From Bacillota bacterium (GTDB taxonomy: Bacteria > Bacillota > UBA5301 > Bu52), in contig JADBKO010000126.1 in the NCBI GenBank assembly GCA_014896355.1, forward strand, positions 1-51,582: 51,582 nt of DNA, written 5' to 3'. The translations under genes and the position numbers were made by a program. The notes beneath the pieces were generated by a model. That model saw only the letters and a list, made by a program, of their open reading frames with translations, was not told the origin of the DNA and ran no database searches. This document shows positions 9,615-20,188 of the stretch, piece by piece; position 1 is the stretch's first letter; the number at the start of each line of letters is the position of its first letter.

Positions 9615-10733
9615 TCAGGCCCGCTTGACCAGTTCCCGGCCGCGGGCTTTTTCCACCGCCTCCGCCAGGGCAAGGAATGCCTCGGCGCTGGCAGTGCCCT
9701 CCTGCAGCACCGCCGGGATTCCCTCCTCGCTGCCGCTGGCTACAGCCGGCTCCAGGGGCAGGCGGGCCAACAGGGGGACCTCGATTTCCGCCGCCAGTTC
9801 TTCGGCGCCTCCGTGGCCGAACAGCGCCGTCTGCTCCCCACAGTGGGGACAGACGAAGGTGCTCATGTTCTCCACCACGCCGAGGACCTTTTGCTCCGTA
9901 TGGGCGGCCATGGAGGCCACCCGGCTGGCCACCTTGGCGGCCACCGCCTGCGGCGTGGTGACAATGAGGATCTCGGCCTTCGGCAGCCGCTGGTACAGGC
10001 TGATGGCCATATCCCCGGTCCCCGGCGGCATGTCCACCAGGAGATAATCCAGATCCCCCCAGGCCACATCATCCAGGAACTGGTCCAGGGCTTTCATAAG
10101 CAAGGGGCCGCGCCACATAACGGCCTGCTCTTCGTCCACAAAGGAGCCCATGGAGATCATCTTCACCCCGTGGGCCTCCACTGGCAGAATAGCCTGCCCC
10201 TCTGCCGCCGGATGCTCGAAGGACCCCAGCATCCGCGGCACACTGAAGCCGTAGATGTCTGCGTCCAGAAGCCCCACCCTGTGGCCGCGCCGGGCCAGGG
10301 CCACCGCCAGGTTCACCGTCACCGTGGACTTGCCGACACCGCCTTTGCCGCTGGCCACGGCGATGATGCGGGTCCGGGACGCCGGATCCGTGATGCGGGA
10401 CTGCGGCCCGGGACGCGGGTTGAGCCGGTCCAGCAGGGCTTGCCGCTCTGCAGGCGTCATCGCCCGTAGATTGACCTCCACTTCCCGCACCCCCGGGAGC
10501 AGCTTCAGCCGCTGCTCCACGTCCTGGCGGATGTGGGTATGCAACGGGCACCCGGCCACGGTCAGGGCCACCGTAACCTGGATGCTTCCTTCTCCGATTC
10601 GGATCTCCTCCGGCCGTACCATGCTCAGATCCGCAAGGCCTTTGTGGATCTCGGGGTCCTTGACCTCGTTGAGGGCAGCCAGAACTTCCTCCATGCTGGG
10701 CATGGGACTGTGGGTGTTGGCCTGATCCGGCAC
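9615..10733 (-). CDS. Mrp/ApbC-type P-loop Fe-S cluster carrier with DUF59 domain
   Basis: 372 residues. An N-terminal MIP18/DUF59 domain (about 12–95, with [16 protein letters not shown] and the GCPLH cysteine) is followed by a ParA/MinD-type ATPase domain. The deviant Walker A is GKGGVGKST at 129–137, and VDMPPGTGD is the Walker B region. Near residue 305 a CPHC pair is present, which in Mrp/Nbp35 proteins bridges an Fe-S cluster between two subunits. Such proteins deliver [4Fe-4S] clusters to apo-enzymes. Here candidate clients include aconitase, LeuCD and the Dsr proteins; this is inference. Likely promoter: -10 TATAAT at 10811–10816 on this strand. Confidence 0.9.
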   Translation of the reverse strand: MPDQANTHSPMPSMEEVLAALNEVKDPEIHKGLADLSMVRPEEIRIGEGSIQVTVALTVAGCPLHTHIRQDVEQRLKLLPGVREVEVNLRAMTPAERQALLDRLNPRPGPQSRITDPASRTRIIAVASGKGGVGKSTVTVNLAVALARRGHRVGLLDADIYGFSVPRMLGSFEHPAAEGQAILPVEAHGVKMISMGSFVDEEQAVMWRGPLLMKALDQFLDDVAWGDLDYLLVDMPPGTGDMAISLYQRLPKAEILIVTTPQAVAAKVASRVASMAAHTEQKVLGVVENMSTFVCPHCGEQTALFGHGGAEELAAEIEVPLLARLPLEPAVASGSEEGIPAVLQEGTASAEAFLALAEAVEKARGRELVKRA

Positions 10734-10810
10734 TCCGGTATCCCCTTTCTCCCGGCGCCCTGCACTCGCCTGGGCGCCGCAACGCGGGCTGCCGCCCGCT
10801 TCACGGCAAC

Positions 10811-10816
10811 ATTATA
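10811..10816 (-). promoter_or_regulatory. Probable -10 element of the mrp promoter
   Basis: A perfect TATAAT on the minus strand about 80 bases before the mrp start. The matching -35 position is poor (ATGGAA with 17-bp spacing), so an activator may be needed. The direct repeats at 10836–10861 lie immediately upstream of this promoter. Confidence 0.5.
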
Positions 10817-10835
10817 ACCCAGGCGCCGCATATTT

Positions 10836-10861
10836 CCATCCTAAGGTTCCCCATCCTAAGG
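10836..10861. repeat. Two 11-bp direct repeats upstream of mrp
   Basis: CCATCCTAAGG occurs at 10836–10846 and 10851–10861, a 15-bp period. The pair sits between the mrp -10 element and the divergent small gene at 10930, about 20–45 bases upstream of the -10. It could be a tandem operator or a simple duplication. No known regulator site is recognised. Confidence 0.6.
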
Positions 10862-10929
10862 TGGAAACATCGACGCCTCCCTCGCAGACCACGCAGACCA
10901 CGGGGGAAAACGCGGAAAGAGGTGCGGCC

Positions 10930-11166
10930 ATGTTGACGGCGGAAGTCTCGCTCTATCCTTTGGAGGCCGAAGACAGCGACGAGATCATCAACGACTCCCT
11001 GCAGGCTTTGATGATGCACGGCCTGGAGACCGAGGTGGGACCTGTCAGCACCCGGCTGGCAGGCCCCCCGGACCAGGTATGGGCGGCCCTGCGCCGGCTC
11101 TACGAACGGGCCGAAGCCCAGGGCCGCGAAGTGGCCATGGTCATCCAGCTGACCAACGGCGTGTAA
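10930..11166 (+). CDS. YkoF/MTH1187-type thiamine-binding-like small protein
   Basis: 78 residues. It starts MLTAEVSLYPLEAEDSDEII and ends EVAMVIQLTNGV, matching the ferredoxin-like fold of the MTH1187/YkoF (Thiamine_BP) family, which includes thiamine-binding proteins. ATG at 10930 was chosen because AGAGGTG lies 5–6 bases upstream; an open frame back to 10861 adds only Thr/Gln-rich sequence. The ligand is not proved from sequence; related proteins are often annotated only as 'thiamine-binding' or UPF0045. Divergent from mrp and followed by the DJ-1-like gene after 128 bp. Confidence 0.7.
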   Translation: MLTAEVSLYPLEAEDSDEIINDSLQALMMHGLETEVGPVSTRLAGPPDQVWAALRRLYERAEAQGREVAMVIQLTNGV

Positions 11167-11294
11167 AGGCGGGCTGGAACGGGCCCGGGCATTCCAGCCG
11201 GAAGGCCGGTCCGGTGCGAGCCGGGCAGGAACCGGGGCTGCAACGGAGAATCATTCCCAACAGCCCCTGCCAGGGGTAGAAGGGAAGGACCAAT

Positions 11295-11813
11295 GTGCTG
11301 ACGGGAAAACGGGTTGCCATCCTGGTGGAATCGCTTTACAACGAATTCGAGGTTTGGTATCCCTACTACCGCCTGAAAGAAGAAGGCGCCGAGGTGCTGC
11401 GGATAGGAAGCGGCACGCAGCAGATCTACAACAGCAAGACGGGATTGCCGGTCCAGGTGGACGCGGACGCGCAGAAGGTGCACGCGGCCGACTTTGATGC
11501 GATCATCGTCCCCGGCGGCTTCGCTCCTGATTATCTGCGGCGCGAGCCGGCGGTGGTGAACCTGGTGCGGCAGATGTACCAGGAGGGAAAGGTGGTGGCA
11601 GCCATCTGCCACGGGCCCTGGGTCTTGGCCTCCGCCGATATCCTGCAGGGCAAGCGGGTTACGTCCTTCATCTCCATCAAGGACGACCTGGTGCACGCCG
11701 GAGCCCGTTGGGAAGACGCAGAAGTGGTCCAGGACGGGCGGCTCATCACCGCGCGCATGCCCGACGACCTGCCCGCGTTCATGCGGGCCGTCATCGCTGC
11801 GCTGGCGGGTTGA
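11295..11813 (+). CDS. DJ-1/PfpI-family protein (protease/deglycase-like)
   Basis: 172 residues, typical for the family. GKRVAILVESLYNEFEV starts the flavodoxin-like fold, IVPGGFAPDYLR is the loop before the nucleophile elbow, and AAICHGPWVLASA contains the nucleophile Cys105 followed by His106. Such proteins are intracellular cysteine peptidases or glyoxalase/deglycase-type stress enzymes; the substrate cannot be told here. The GTG start at 11295 follows AGAAGGGAAGGAC, a strong SD. It stands between the thiamine-binding-like gene and the convergent cimA. Confidence 0.88.
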   Translation: MLTGKRVAILVESLYNEFEVWYPYYRLKEEGAEVLRIGSGTQQIYNSKTGLPVQVDADAQKVHAADFDAIIVPGGFAPDYLRREPAVVNLVRQMYQEGKVVAAICHGPWVLASADILQGKRVTSFISIKDDLVHAGARWEDAEVVQDGRLITARMPDDLPAFMRAVIAALAG

Positions 11814-11844
11814 ACCCAGCGGCCCGCCTGCGCCTGGGCTGGCT

Positions 11845-11860
11845 CGCCGGCCTCCCGGCG
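11845..11860. terminator. GC hairpin between convergent DJ-1-like gene and cimA
   Basis: CGCCGG and CCGGCG form a perfect 6-bp stem with a CCTC loop in the 57-bp gap between two gene ends. There is no T-tract. The position suggests a terminator for one or both genes. Confidence 0.35.
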
Positions 11861-11870
11861 TGGGGCGGCG

Positions 11871-13517
11871 TCAGATGGCGCTCTCTACTGGCGGGCTCAG
11901 TTGCTCCGCCCGCGGGCGCGCCACCATCAGGCCGTAGACGATGCTGTCTGCCAAGGCCTGCCAGCTGGCCTCGATGATGTTCGCGTGCACCCCGACGGTC
12001 CCCCACGTGCGGCCCCAGCCGCTGGACTGGATCAACACCCGCACCCGGGCGGCGGTGCCGTCTTTTTCATCCAGCACCCGCACTTTGTAGTCTGTCAGAC
12101 GCATTTCCGCCAGCTCGCGGAAATGCGTCTGCAACGCTTGCCGTAACGCCCGGTCCAGAGCGTTCACGGGACCGTCCCCTTCCGCCACCGTGTGGATGAC
12201 CTCGTCGCCGATGCGCACTTTCACCGTGGCCTCGGCCACCGGCCCCGTCCCCGCGGCTCCGTAAGCCCACAGGCGGAAGCCCTCCAGTTGGAACGGCTCC
12301 TGCAGAAGCCCCAGGTTCCGGCGGAGCAAAAGCTCAAACGAGGCCTCGGCCCCCTCGAAGCTATGACCCTCATTCTCCAGTTGCTTCAGCACGGCGATGG
12401 TCCGCTGGGCGGCGCCGCCTTGCAGGGCCGCTTCATCCAGCCCGTACTCCACGGCTTTGTAGCGGACGTTGCTGGCGCCGGCCAGATCCGAGACCAGCAC
12501 GCGGCGGCGGTTCCCCACCCGCTCCGGTTCGATGTGCTCGTAGCATTGCGGTGCCTTCAGCAACGCGCTCACGTGCACTCCCCCTTTGTGGGCGAAAGCG
12601 CTGCGCCCCACGTAAGGTTGGTGCGAATCGGGGGACAGATTGGCGGTCTCCGCCACAAAGCGGGAGATCTCCGTGAGCTGCGCCAGCTTCTCCGCAGGCA
12701 GGCAGGGGCATCCCATCTTTAGCTGCAGATTGGGGATCACGGTGCAGAGATCGGCATTGCCGCAGCGCTCGCCGTAGCCGTTGATGGTTCCCTGCACCTG
12801 CACGATTCCGGCGGCCACAGCGGCCAGGCTGTTGGCCACCGCCAACCCGCCGTCATTGTGGGCATGGATGCCCAGGGGCACCGGGTACCCCTGCTCCTGC
12901 AGCCACTGGGACGCATACCGGGCTGCGGCGCCCACCTGGTCGGGCAGGGAGCCGCCGTTGGTGTCGCACAAGACGAGGCGCTGCGCCCCGGCCTTGGCCG
13001 CAGCCAACAACGTGGCCAAAGCATAATCCCGGTCGGCCCGGTAACCATCGAAGAAATGCTCCGCGTCGAAAAACACTTGGCGCCCCTGTTGCACCAAGAA
13101 GGCCACACTGTCGCGGATCATGCGCAGGTTTTCCGGCTCCGTGGTCCCCAGGCCTGTGGTCACCTGGAAATCCCAGCTTTTGCCGAACAAGGTGACCACG
13201 GACGTCCCTGCCTCCAGCAGAGCCCTCAGATTGGTATCCCTGTCCGCCTGGGTGCCGGGGCGGCAGGTGCTGCCGAAGGCCACCAAGACCGTGTGGTGCA
13301 GGCGCAGCCGGCTGGCCAGGCGGAAAAACTCGCTATCCTTGGGATTGGCACCGGGCCAGCCTCCTTCCACAAAGCCCACGCCAAGGTGGTCCAGGCGCTC
13401 CAGGATGCGCAGCTTGTCATGGACAGAATAGCTGATCCCCTCGCGCTGGGCACCATCCCGTAGCGTCGTGTCATAGATCTCCACCGCCAGCCCACGTTGT
13501 GCTTGTGACGGGCCCAT
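11871..13517 (-). CDS. cimA: (R)-citramalate synthase
   Basis: About 548 residues. Condenses pyruvate and acetyl-CoA to citramalate, opening the threonine-independent route to 2-oxobutyrate and isoleucine. The catalytic start is YDTTLRDGAQREGIS, then VEGGWPGANPKDSEFF, DAEHFFDGY, LCDTNGGSLP, and the metal HxH in GIHAHNDGGLAVANS; NGYGERCGNADLCTVIP follows. The GGWPGANP and AEHFFDGY motifs fit the CimA subfamily better than LeuA. The C-terminal regulatory domain (about 410–540) is present. ATG at 13517 has AAGGAG 12 bases upstream; a GTG at 13559 is an alternative. Last gene of the ilv–leu operon; it lets LeuCD and LeuB serve both Leu and Ile synthesis. Confidence 0.92.
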   Translation of the reverse strand: MGPSQAQRGLAVEIYDTTLRDGAQREGISYSVHDKLRILERLDHLGVGFVEGGWPGANPKDSEFFRLASRLRLHHTVLVAFGSTCRPGTQADRDTNLRALLEAGTSVVTLFGKSWDFQVTTGLGTTEPENLRMIRDSVAFLVQQGRQVFFDAEHFFDGYRADRDYALATLLAAAKAGAQRLVLCDTNGGSLPDQVGAAARYASQWLQEQGYPVPLGIHAHNDGGLAVANSLAAVAAGIVQVQGTINGYGERCGNADLCTVIPNLQLKMGCPCLPAEKLAQLTEISRFVAETANLSPDSHQPYVGRSAFAHKGGVHVSALLKAPQCYEHIEPERVGNRRRVLVSDLAGASNVRYKAVEYGLDEAALQGGAAQRTIAVLKQLENEGHSFEGAEASFELLLRRNLGLLQEPFQLEGFRLWAYGAAGTGPVAEATVKVRIGDEVIHTVAEGDGPVNALDRALRQALQTHFRELAEMRLTDYKVRVLDEKDGTAARVRVLIQSSGWGRTWGTVGVHANIIEASWQALADSIVYGLMVARPRAEQLSPPVESAI

Positions 13518-13577
13518 CTTCTCGCTACACTCCTTCCACACCCTGCGCTCTTTCCGCACTCTGCTTTGCTTCGGCCC

Positions 13578-14777
13578 CTACTCCGCCCGGGCCGCCGCAG
13601 TTTGCAGAGCCCCCCGCAGCTCCTCCAGGACGCGCTGTCCCATCTCCTCCGTACTCAACGCCGGCTCGCCGGCGGCAGCCAGGTCCGCTGTCCGGCCGCT
13701 CTGCAGCGCCCGCTCCACGGCTGTCTCCACGGCCTGGGCCTCCGCTTCCCAGCCGAAGGACCAGCGTACCAGCATGGCCGCGGCCAAAATGGCCCCCAGC
13801 GGATTGGCGATGCCCTTGCCGGCAATGTCGGGGGCAGATCCGTGTACAGGCTCATAAATGGCCACAGGTCCGCCCAAGCTGGCGGAGGGCAACAGCCCCA
13901 ACGCCCCGCCGGCCATGGCTGCCTCATCGCTTAGGATGTCGCCGAACATGTTCTCCGTCAGGATCACGTCGAACTGGGCGGGGGCCCGTACCAGCTGCAT
14001 GGCTGCGTTGTCCACCAGCATATGCGAGAGGCGCACGTCCGGGTAATTCTGGGCCACCTCGCCGACGACCTGGCGCCAAAGGCGGGAGCTTTCCAGCACG
14101 TTCGCCTTGTCTACAGACGTCACGAGTCCCCGGCGGCGCCGGGCCAGGCTGAAGGCCACTTCCGCCACGCGCCGGATTTCATGCTCCGCGTAGGCCAGGG
14201 TGTCGATGGCTTGCCACTCCTCCGCCTGGATTGGTTCCGGGCCACCTCCACCTGCCGCCGCTGCCACCGGCACCCGCCGGCGGCCCCGGGGCCGGCCGAA
14301 ATAGAGCCCCCCGGTGAGTTCGCGAACAATCATCAGGTCCACGCCCTGGCAGACTTCCGGCCGCAACGGGGAACGTCCCCACAGGGCCGGCCAGACCCGG
14401 ACGGGGCGCAGATTGGCGAAATCCCCCAGGGCTTGCCTCAGGCCCAGCAGCGCCGCCTCCGGCCGCTTGTCTGCCGGGAGGCCGTCCCACTGCGGACCGC
14501 CCACAGCCCCCAAGAGCACGGCGTCTGCCGCCCGGCAGCCTGCCAGGGTCTCTTCAGGCAGCGGACTGCCCGCGGCCTGGTAAGCCGCCCCGCCGATCAG
14601 ATACTCGTGAAACACCAGCTTCTTGCCGCTGGCTGCGGCGCAGGCCTGCAGTACCCGCACGGCCTGGGCCGTGACCTCCGGGCCGATGCCGTCCCCCGCC
14701 ACCACGGCGATGTGCTTGACCCCGTCTTTCTCTGCCGTGCCGGCGGGCCCGGCGCCTTCAAAGGCTGCTGTTGCCAT
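13578..14777 (-). CDS. leuB: 3-isopropylmalate dehydrogenase
   Basis: 399 residues. Oxidative decarboxylation of 3-isopropylmalate in leucine synthesis, and probably of methylmalate in the citramalate route. [12 protein letters not shown] opens the fold; [66 protein letters not shown] and [18 protein letters not shown] mark substrate, metal and NAD sites. About 25 extra residues rich in Arg, Ala and Gly interrupt the sequence after GRPRG. The start overlaps the end of leuCD by 20 bp, so it is translated from the same message. Confidence 0.95.
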   Translation of the reverse strand: MATAAFEGAGPAGTAEKDGVKHIAVVAGDGIGPEVTAQAVRVLQACAAASGKKLVFHEYLIGGAAYQAAGSPLPEETLAGCRAADAVLLGAVGGPQWDGLPADKRPEAALLGLRQALGDFANLRPVRVWPALWGRSPLRPEVCQGVDLMIVRELTGGLYFGRPRGRRRVPVAAAAGGGGPEPIQAEEWQAIDTLAYAEHEIRRVAEVAFSLARRRRGLVTSVDKANVLESSRLWRQVVGEVAQNYPDVRLSHMLVDNAAMQLVRAPAQFDVILTENMFGDILSDEAAMAGGALGLLPSASLGGPVAIYEPVHGSAPDIAGKGIANPLGAILAAAMLVRWSFGWEAEAQAVETAVERALQSGRTADLAAAGEPALSTEEMGQRVLEELRGALQTAAARAE

Positions 14778-16794
14778 GGCCTGCGCTTCCTCCCTCCTGC
14801 AGCCGCTGCTGCACGTATGGAACCAAGCCTCCAGCCTCGATGAGGGACATCAGAAAGGGCGGAAAAGCGCTGCTGGCATAGGTCTCACCGCGGGTGAGAT
14901 TGTGGATGCGCCCGGCCGCCCAATCAATGTCCAGCCTGTCGCCGGGCTGGACCTTCGCAGCTGCTTCCGGCGACTCCAGAATGGGCAGGCCGATGTTGAT
15001 GGCGTTGCGGTAAAAAATCCGGGCGAAGGAGGCGGCGATCACAGCCCGCACGCCAGCGGCTTTCAGGGCCAGCGGGGCGTGCTCGCGCGAACTGCCACAG
15101 CCGAAATTCTTGCCGGCAACGATGTAATCGCCCTGGCGCACTCTCTGGCTGAAATCGCCGAACAGATCTGCAAAACAATGGCTGGCCAGCTGCTTGGGAT
15201 CGGACGTGGTCAGGTAACGGGCAGGGATGATCACATCGGTGTCCACATCGTCCCCCACGCGCCAGGCCGAGCCTGCCTCGTGTTCCGGCGGCAAGGCGGA
15301 AGGCGTCGCCGGGATGGCATCTTCGCCGGTGGCCGCCGCAGAACGCCGGCCCGCTGCGGTGGCGCCCCGGTTGGCGGCGGCAGCGCCTTCGCCGGCCTGC
15401 AGCGGCAGGTGCTGGGCCTTGGCCTGCCTCCCAGGCGCCGGTTCTTCTTCCTGCGCGCTCAGACTTTCCGCACCCCGCACCTTCCGCCAGGTGCTCTCCC
15501 AATCCAGCCCCAGGTCCTCCGGCGTGGCCAAGCGGCCTGCCACCGCCGACGCTGCAGCCACCGCCGGGCTGGCCAGGATCACTTCGCTTTCGGGGTGGCC
15601 CATGCGGCCCAGGAAGTTCCGATTGGTGGTGGAGATGGCCCGCTCTCCCCGGGCCAGGATGCCCAGGTGCCCGCCCAGGCAGGGCCCGCAGGTCGGCGTG
15701 TTCACCGCGGCGCCGGCTTCCAAGAAGACCTCCAGGAGCCCTTCTCGCAGAGCCTGCCGCATGACCGCCGGAGAGCCGGGAAACACCAGCAGCCGCACGC
15801 GGGGATGCACCTGGCGCCCCTGCAATACGGCGGCGGCCCAGCGCAGATCTTCAATCCGGCCGTTGGTGCAGGAACCGATGACCACCTGGTCCACGGCCTG
15901 GGCCACACCTGCACCGGCTTCCGCCGCCAGAACCTCCGCCACGGGCCGGGCGTTTTCCGGCAGGTGCGGCAGCGCCACCTGCGGCTCGACCTGCGCCAGA
16001 TCGACGTCCAGTTCCGCTGCGTAATGGGCGCCGGGATCACTTTCCACCACCACCGGCGCGCGCCGCCCCCGCCCGGCCACGTAGGCCAGGGTGCGCTCAT
16101 CCACCGGAAAGATGCCGTTTTTCGCCCCGGCTTCAATGGCCATGTTGGCCATGGTGAAGCGCTCGTCCATAGACAAGGACGCCACCGCCGGCCCGGTGAA
16201 CTCCAGGGTCTGATAGCGGGCACCGTCCACACCCAGCCGGCCGATGACATAAAGAATGAGGTCCTTGCCCGTGACCCACGGGCGCCGCCCCCCGTGCAGA
16301 TACACGCGGATAGCCGCCGGCACCCGCAGCCAGATCTCCCCCAGGGCCAGCACACCAGCCAGGTCCGTGCTGCCCAGCCCGGTGGAGAAAGCCCCCAGGG
16401 CACCGTACGTGCAGGTGTGCGAGTCGGCGCCCACCACCACGTCCCCGGGCACCACCAGCCCCATCTCCGGCAGGAGCACGTGCTCGATGCCGACCCTGCC
16501 GCTTTCGTAAAAATGCTCCAAGCCCTGGCTGCGGGCGAAACGTCGGACCTCGGCCACCTGCTCGGCGGAGGCCAGGTCCTTGTTGGGTGTGAAGTGGTCA
16601 CAGATGAGGGCCACCCGTTCCCGGTCCCAGACGCCGCGGGCACCCATGCGCTGCAGCTCGCGGATGGCCAACGGCGCGGTGATATCGTTGGCCAAGGCCA
16701 AATCCACCTGGGCCTGAACGAGGTCCCCCGGCGCCACGCTCTCCCTGCCTGCGTGGGCCGCCAGGATCTTTTCCGTCATGGTCATGGCACGCAT
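14758..16794 (-). CDS. leuCD: Fused 3-isopropylmalate dehydratase, large + small subunits
   Basis: 678 residues in one uninterrupted frame. Residues 1–~435 are a LeuC domain with [4Fe-4S] ligands Cys309 (GSCTN), Cys369 and Cys372 (CGPCLGG), plus [17 protein letters not shown]. Residues ~440–508 are an Ala/Gly/Glu-rich linker. Residues ~509–678 are a LeuD swivel domain with [16 protein letters not shown] and [14 protein letters not shown]. LeuC and LeuD are normally separate polypeptides; the fusion restores an aconitase-like single chain, but with domains joined by a flexible tether. No stop or frameshift is seen at the joint. The start is ATG 16794, or nearby ATGs at 16785 and 16779. The gene overlaps leuA and leuB slightly. 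Confidence 0.93.
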   Translation of the reverse strand: MRAMTMTEKILAAHAGRESVAPGDLVQAQVDLALANDITAPLAIRELQRMGARGVWDRERVALICDHFTPNKDLASAEQVAEVRRFARSQGLEHFYESGRVGIEHVLLPEMGLVVPGDVVVGADSHTCTYGALGAFSTGLGSTDLAGVLALGEIWLRVPAAIRVYLHGGRRPWVTGKDLILYVIGRLGVDGARYQTLEFTGPAVASLSMDERFTMANMAIEAGAKNGIFPVDERTLAYVAGRGRRAPVVVESDPGAHYAAELDVDLAQVEPQVALPHLPENARPVAEVLAAEAGAGVAQAVDQVVIGSCTNGRIEDLRWAAAVLQGRQVHPRVRLLVFPGSPAVMRQALREGLLEVFLEAGAAVNTPTCGPCLGGHLGILARGERAISTTNRNFLGRMGHPESEVILASPAVAAASAVAGRLATPEDLGLDWESTWRKVRGAESLSAQEEEPAPGRQAKAQHLPLQAGEGAAAANRGATAAGRRSAAATGEDAIPATPSALPPEHEAGSAWRVGDDVDTDVIIPARYLTTSDPKQLASHCFADLFGDFSQRVRQGDYIVAGKNFGCGSSREHAPLALKAAGVRAVIAASFARIFYRNAINIGLPILESPEAAAKVQPGDRLDIDWAAGRIHNLTRGETYASSAFPPFLMSLIEAGGLVPYVQQRLQEGGSAGHGNSSL

Positions 16795-18422
16795 GCTGGC
16801 TGCTCATCCCCTGTCTTCGGGACCGGCTGCTCATTGCCAAAGTCCCCGGCCGTTTTCGCGTCCTCCGCCATTTTGTTGAGGGCGTGCAGATAGGCCTGCA
16901 CGCTGGCCTCGATCACATCGGTGCTGCGGCCCCGGCCCAGGTATTGGCGCCCGTCGTTGCGTACCCGCACCGTGACCTCGCCCACGGCATCGGCCCCGCC
17001 CGTGACCGCCCGCAGGCTGTATCCCGCCAGTTCCGCCCGCTGCCCCACCAAGCGTTGGACAGCCCGGAACGCCGCATTCACCGGGCCGTCGCCCACGGCC
17101 GAGTCCTGCCGCTCCTCTCCGTCCACGCTGAGCACCACGGTGGCCGTGGGCACCGTGCCGGTTCCGGATACCACATGGAGATAGCGCAGCACGTAACGCT
17201 CCGGCACCGGGCCTGCCTCGCCGGTGGCAATGGCCACCAGATCCGCATCGCTCAGCTCTCCCTTGCGGTCCGCCAACTCCTGGAAGCGCTGAAAGGCCCG
17301 GCTCAGTTGTTCGCCGTCCAACTCGTGGCCCAGCTGGCGCAGGCGTTCGCGGAAGGCGTGGCGGCCGGAGAGTTTGCCGAGCACCAGCCTGCTCTCCGGC
17401 ACACCGACGCTGGCCGGCGTCATGATCTCGTAGGTGCTGCGCTCCTTCAGAACACCGTCCTGGTGGATGCCGGACTCGTGGGCGAACGCGTTGGCTCCCA
17501 CGATGGCCTTGTTGGGCGGAACAAAGACGCCGGTCAGGCTCTGCACCAGCTGGCTGCTGGGATACAGCTGCTCCGTGGCCAGGCGGGGCGGGGCCACGCG
17601 GGCCTGGGCGGCGAAATAGTCCCGGCGCGTGTGCAGGGCCATGACGATCTCTTCCAGCGCCGCATTCCCTGCCCGCTCCCCCAGACCGTTCAGAGTGCAC
17701 TCCACCTGCCGCGCCCCGCCTTCCACAGCCGCCAGGCTGTTGGCCACCGCCATCCCCAGATCATCATGGCAATGGACAGACAGGATGGCCCCGTACTCCC
17801 GGAGCTCCGGCACAGCCTGGCCCAGGAAGCGGAACAGGCGGCGCATCTCCTCGGGGGTGCTGTAGCCCACCGTGTCCGGGATGTTCACCACGGTGGCGCC
17901 CGCCCGCACCACCCGCCGGCACACCTCCGCCAGGAATTCCCAGTCGCTGCGGGTGGCATCTTCGGCGGAAAACTCCACCTCGGAACAAAGGCTCCTGGCC
18001 AGCCGCACGGCGCTTTCCGCCATCTCCAGGACTTCCGGGGGAGACTTTCGCAGTTTGTATTGCATGTGTACCGGCGAAGTGGCCAAAAACACGTGCAGCC
18101 GTGGCTGGCGCGCTTGGCCAATGGCTTCCCAGGCCCGCTGGATATCCTGCGGCAGAGCCCGGGCCAGAGCGGCCACGGTGGCGCCGCTGATTGCGCGGGC
18201 CACCGCCTGCACCGCTGCGAAATCCGCCGGGGAGGCCGCGGGAAAGCCGGCCTCGATGACATCCACGCCCAGGCGCGCCAGCTGGCGGGCGATTTCCAGC
18301 TTCTCCGGCGCGTTCAGGTGTACGCCGGGAGTCTGTTCGCCATCGCGCAGCGTGGTGTCGAAAATCAGGACGCGCTCTGGAGCCGCGTTCGCTGGGACGG
18401 CTTGGACCTCGGCCACGCTCAT
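16782..18422 (-). CDS. leuA: 2-isopropylmalate synthase
   Basis: 546 residues. First committed step of leucine synthesis: 2-oxoisovalerate plus acetyl-CoA. FDTTLRDGEQTPGVHL and VIEAGFPAASPADF form the catalytic start, HVFLATSPVHM follows, the metal-binding HxH is in SVHCHDDLGMAVANS, then CTLNGLGERAGNAALEE and AHESGIHQDGVLK. The C-terminal LeuA dimer/regulatory domain (about 385–520) is complete, so leucine feedback is possible. ATG 18422 lies 3 bases beyond the ilvC stop. Residual low complexity is limited to the extreme C terminus. Confidence 0.95.
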   Translation of the reverse strand: MSVAEVQAVPANAAPERVLIFDTTLRDGEQTPGVHLNAPEKLEIARQLARLGVDVIEAGFPAASPADFAAVQAVARAISGATVAALARALPQDIQRAWEAIGQARQPRLHVFLATSPVHMQYKLRKSPPEVLEMAESAVRLARSLCSEVEFSAEDATRSDWEFLAEVCRRVVRAGATVVNIPDTVGYSTPEEMRRLFRFLGQAVPELREYGAILSVHCHDDLGMAVANSLAAVEGGARQVECTLNGLGERAGNAALEEIVMALHTRRDYFAAQARVAPPRLATEQLYPSSQLVQSLTGVFVPPNKAIVGANAFAHESGIHQDGVLKERSTYEIMTPASVGVPESRLVLGKLSGRHAFRERLRQLGHELDGEQLSRAFQRFQELADRKGELSDADLVAIATGEAGPVPERYVLRYLHVVSGTGTVPTATVVLSVDGEERQDSAVGDGPVNAAFRAVQRLVGQRAELAGYSLRAVTGGADAVGEVTVRVRNDGRQYLGRGRSTDVIEASVQAYLHALNKMAEDAKTAGDFGNEQPVPKTGDEQPACVP

Positions 18423-18425
18423 GGG

Positions 18426-19436
<1,011 letters not shown>

Positions 19437-19526
19437 TCAATGGGTTCTCCTTTCCTGCTTTTGCCAAGCTGGCATTGCTCAAGCCGGATTTCTATGGTGA
19501 TCCGGCCTCGCTGTGCCAAGCCGGTC

Positions 19527-20111
19527 TTACAGCCTGGCGACCTGCTGTCCCGCCGGGGTGGCCTCCGCTGCCGCCCGGGCCAAGGCGGCCTGCCGGCTTT
19601 TGGCCAGGGCGGCCATGAGCGAACCGCGCATGCCGCGCACGCCCCGGTTCAACGCGATGCGGCCGGTGCGCACCACTTCGCGCAGGCCGTAGGGCTGCAA
19701 CAGGCCGATGAGGGCGTCCACTTTGTCTTCGGTGCCGGTGATCTCCACCGTCAGCGTGCGGTTGGTGATGTCCACCACCCGGGCCCGGAACACGTTGGCC
19801 ATCTGCATGATCGCCTGGCGCTGATCCGGCGTGGCCGCCACCTTGATCAGGGCCAGTTCGCGGGCGACGATGTCTTCGTCGGTGATGTCCCGCACCCGCA
19901 CCACGTCCACGAGCTTGCTGAGCTGCTTGCAGATCTGGTCGCAGGCGGCGGCATCCTCGCCCACTACCAGGGTCATCCGGGAGAACTCCGGCGTCTCCGT
20001 CCGTCCTACGGTGATGCTTTCGATGTTGTACGCCCTGCGGCTGAACAAACTGGCCACCCGGAAGAGCACTCCTGTGCGGTTGCGTACCAACACCGCCAGA
20101 GTCCGGTACAT
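19527..20111 (-). CDS. ilvN: Acetolactate synthase regulatory (small) subunit
   Basis: 194 residues. Two ACT-type domains: residues 1–75 (RTLAVLVRNRTGVLFRVASLF, NIESITVG) bind valine in homologues, and ~80–165 form the second regulatory part (VHDITNRTLTVEITG-like segment VVDITNRTLTVEITG). The last ~20 residues are Ala-rich. It activates IlvB and confers feedback inhibition. Located between ilvB and ilvC in the operon; ATG at 20111 has AAGGAGG upstream. Confidence 0.94.
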   Translation of the reverse strand: MYRTLAVLVRNRTGVLFRVASLFSRRAYNIESITVGRTETPEFSRMTLVVGEDAAACDQICKQLSKLVDVVRVRDITDEDIVARELALIKVAATPDQRQAIMQMANVFRARVVDITNRTLTVEITGTEDKVDALIGLLQPYGLREVVRTGRIALNRGVRGMRGSLMAALAKSRQAALARAAAEATPAGQQVARL

Positions 20112-20188
20112 GACGGAATCCTCCTTTCTTGCTCACACACTGGCACAGGCCTGCCCGCGCAGGCCCGTTCTGCAAAGCCCTATCCGCC

